Of a stretch of 12,174 nucleotides of DNA, positions 11,632 to 12,174 are shown one piece after another. Source of the stretch: an uncultured Clostridia bacterium (GTDB lineage: Bacteria > Bacillota > Clostridia > Oscillospirales > UMGS1783); assembly GCA_937892635.1 (NCBI GenBank), contig CALBKB010000015.1, forward strand, positions 1 to 12,174, written 5' to 3'. A program made the position numbers and the translations under genes. A model generated the notes under the pieces. It did no database searches. It worked only from the letters and a program-made list of their open reading frames with translations, and had not been told where the DNA came from. The number at the start of each line of letters is the position of its first letter. Positions within the stretch are counted from its first letter, which is position 1.

Positions 11632-12174
11632 ATAGGATAAACTGAACGGCGCAAAAAGCGACATAGACGGTCAATAACAACACGCCTTGCCAGCGCGAAA
11701 GTTTTCCGCGGATAAGAGCAGGCACGGTCAGGAGCAGCATCACCAGCGCCATAAGCGGCAGATCGATGATCAGCGATGCATTATAGCCGCCCACCATCTT
11801 TTCGGCGGGCACGGCAAAGGGCGACAAGGTGGTGGATAAACCGCTGACCAACACCAGATTAAATACGTTAGCACCGATCACGTTGCCCAGCGACAGCGCA
11901 CCGTGACCTTTGACCAAGGCGGTGATGGCTGTGACCAACTCGGGGAGCGAGGTACCCAGAGCCACAAAGGTGAGCGCAATCACCGTTTCGGGCACACCCA
12001 GTGCCTGAGCGAGAACGGTGCCGTTATTCACCAGCAAATTAGCCCCCCACGCAATGAGCGCAGCACCAAGGACCAACAACATTAAATCCTGCCACAGCGG
12101 GCGCAGACGTTCGGTTTTCGCACGCTCCTGCTCTTCCGGGGTGATAATATCCATTTCGCGCCTGGCTTGCACGA
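11630..12174 (-). CDS. CaCA-family Na+/Ca2+ antiporter, C-terminal half (N-terminus beyond the window)
   Basis: About 181 residues of an integral membrane cation exchanger (YrbG-like) are in the window; the frame runs off the right edge. A charged cytoplasmic stretch (TPEEQERAKTERLRPL) precedes hydrophobic segments. The second alpha-repeat is clear: IALTFVALGTSLPELVTAI carries the acidic residue of the GTSLPE motif, followed by LSLGNVIGANVFNLVLVSG. The first alpha-repeat must be upstream, outside the window. The charged stretch fits the central loop joining the two halves, so about half the protein is present. Ion specificity (Ca2+ or another divalent cation against Na+/H+) cannot be read from this half. 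Confidence 0.88.
   Translation of the reverse strand, partial: VQARREMDIITPEEQERAKTERLRPLWQDLMLLVLGAALIAWGANLLVNNGTVLAQALGVPETVIALTFVALGTSLPELVTAITALVKGHGALSLGNVIGANVFNLVLVSGLSTTLSPFAVPAEKMVGGYNASLIIDLPLMALVMLLLTVPALIRGKLSRWQGVLLLTVYVAFCAVQFIL

Noticed and set aside
11346..11654. 102-codon open frame on - between mntP and the antiporter gene
   Set aside because: It crosses a perfect intrinsic terminator and the antiporter stop, is antisense to the more protein-like + frame, and shows no family pattern.
1..12174. CRISPR array, insertion sequence or rRNA
   Set aside because: No regularly spaced repeats, no transposase, and no rRNA-like sequence were seen on either strand.

Overview
The window looks like chromosomal DNA of a spore-forming clostridium-like Firmicute (Clostridia, possibly from a gut or other anaerobic community). 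The evidence is a BofA-type pro-sigma-K regulator, DUF4364 and DUF4830 proteins, a T-box leader, strong AGGAGG/GGAGGTG ribosome sites, TTGACA-17-TATAAT promoters, and about 50-55% GC in most genes. The species cannot be told from the sequence.

Layout. 1-509: an apparent junction. A GC3-rich DUF1508 (YegP-like) fragment on + runs, near position 120-130, into a DUF4364 gene read on -. 613-2922: a conserved P-loop ATPase (+), convergent with and overlapping dinB (-), a Y-family DNA polymerase. 2923-3955: a divergent promoter region with three related inverted repeats, then an XRE repressor and an ImmA/IrrE metallopeptidase (+). Together with dinB this looks like a compact, LexA-independent DNA-damage switch. 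3952-5562: an AT-richer pair, a zinc-type CDF exporter (-) and a TetR regulator (+), ending next to tRNA-Arg(ACG) (-).

5782-8815: a tryptophan-uptake operon. A promoter and a T-box leader with a probable Trp (TGG) specifier and a terminator precede trpX (lipoprotein binding protein), trpY (permease) and trpZ (ATPase). 8819-9613: a terminator, bofA (-), and a membrane-anchored DUF4830 protein (+). 9632-10009: a promoter, an unassigned structured leader RNA ending in a terminator-like hairpin, and a cold-shock protein. 10024-11349: a bidirectional terminator, then the mntP (Mn efflux) - SGNH hydrolase operon on -. 11370-11631: a promoter and a possible 59-residue membrane peptide, ending in a bidirectional terminator. 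11630-12174: the C-terminal half of a CaCA-type Na+/Ca2+ antiporter (-), cut by the window edge.

The most interesting system is the dinB / repressor / peptidase module. Both divergent promoters carry a copy of the same inverted repeat inside the -35/-10 spacer, so one repressor could silence the polymerase and itself until the neighbouring peptidase removes it. All family names come from motif recognition by eye; no database search was possible.
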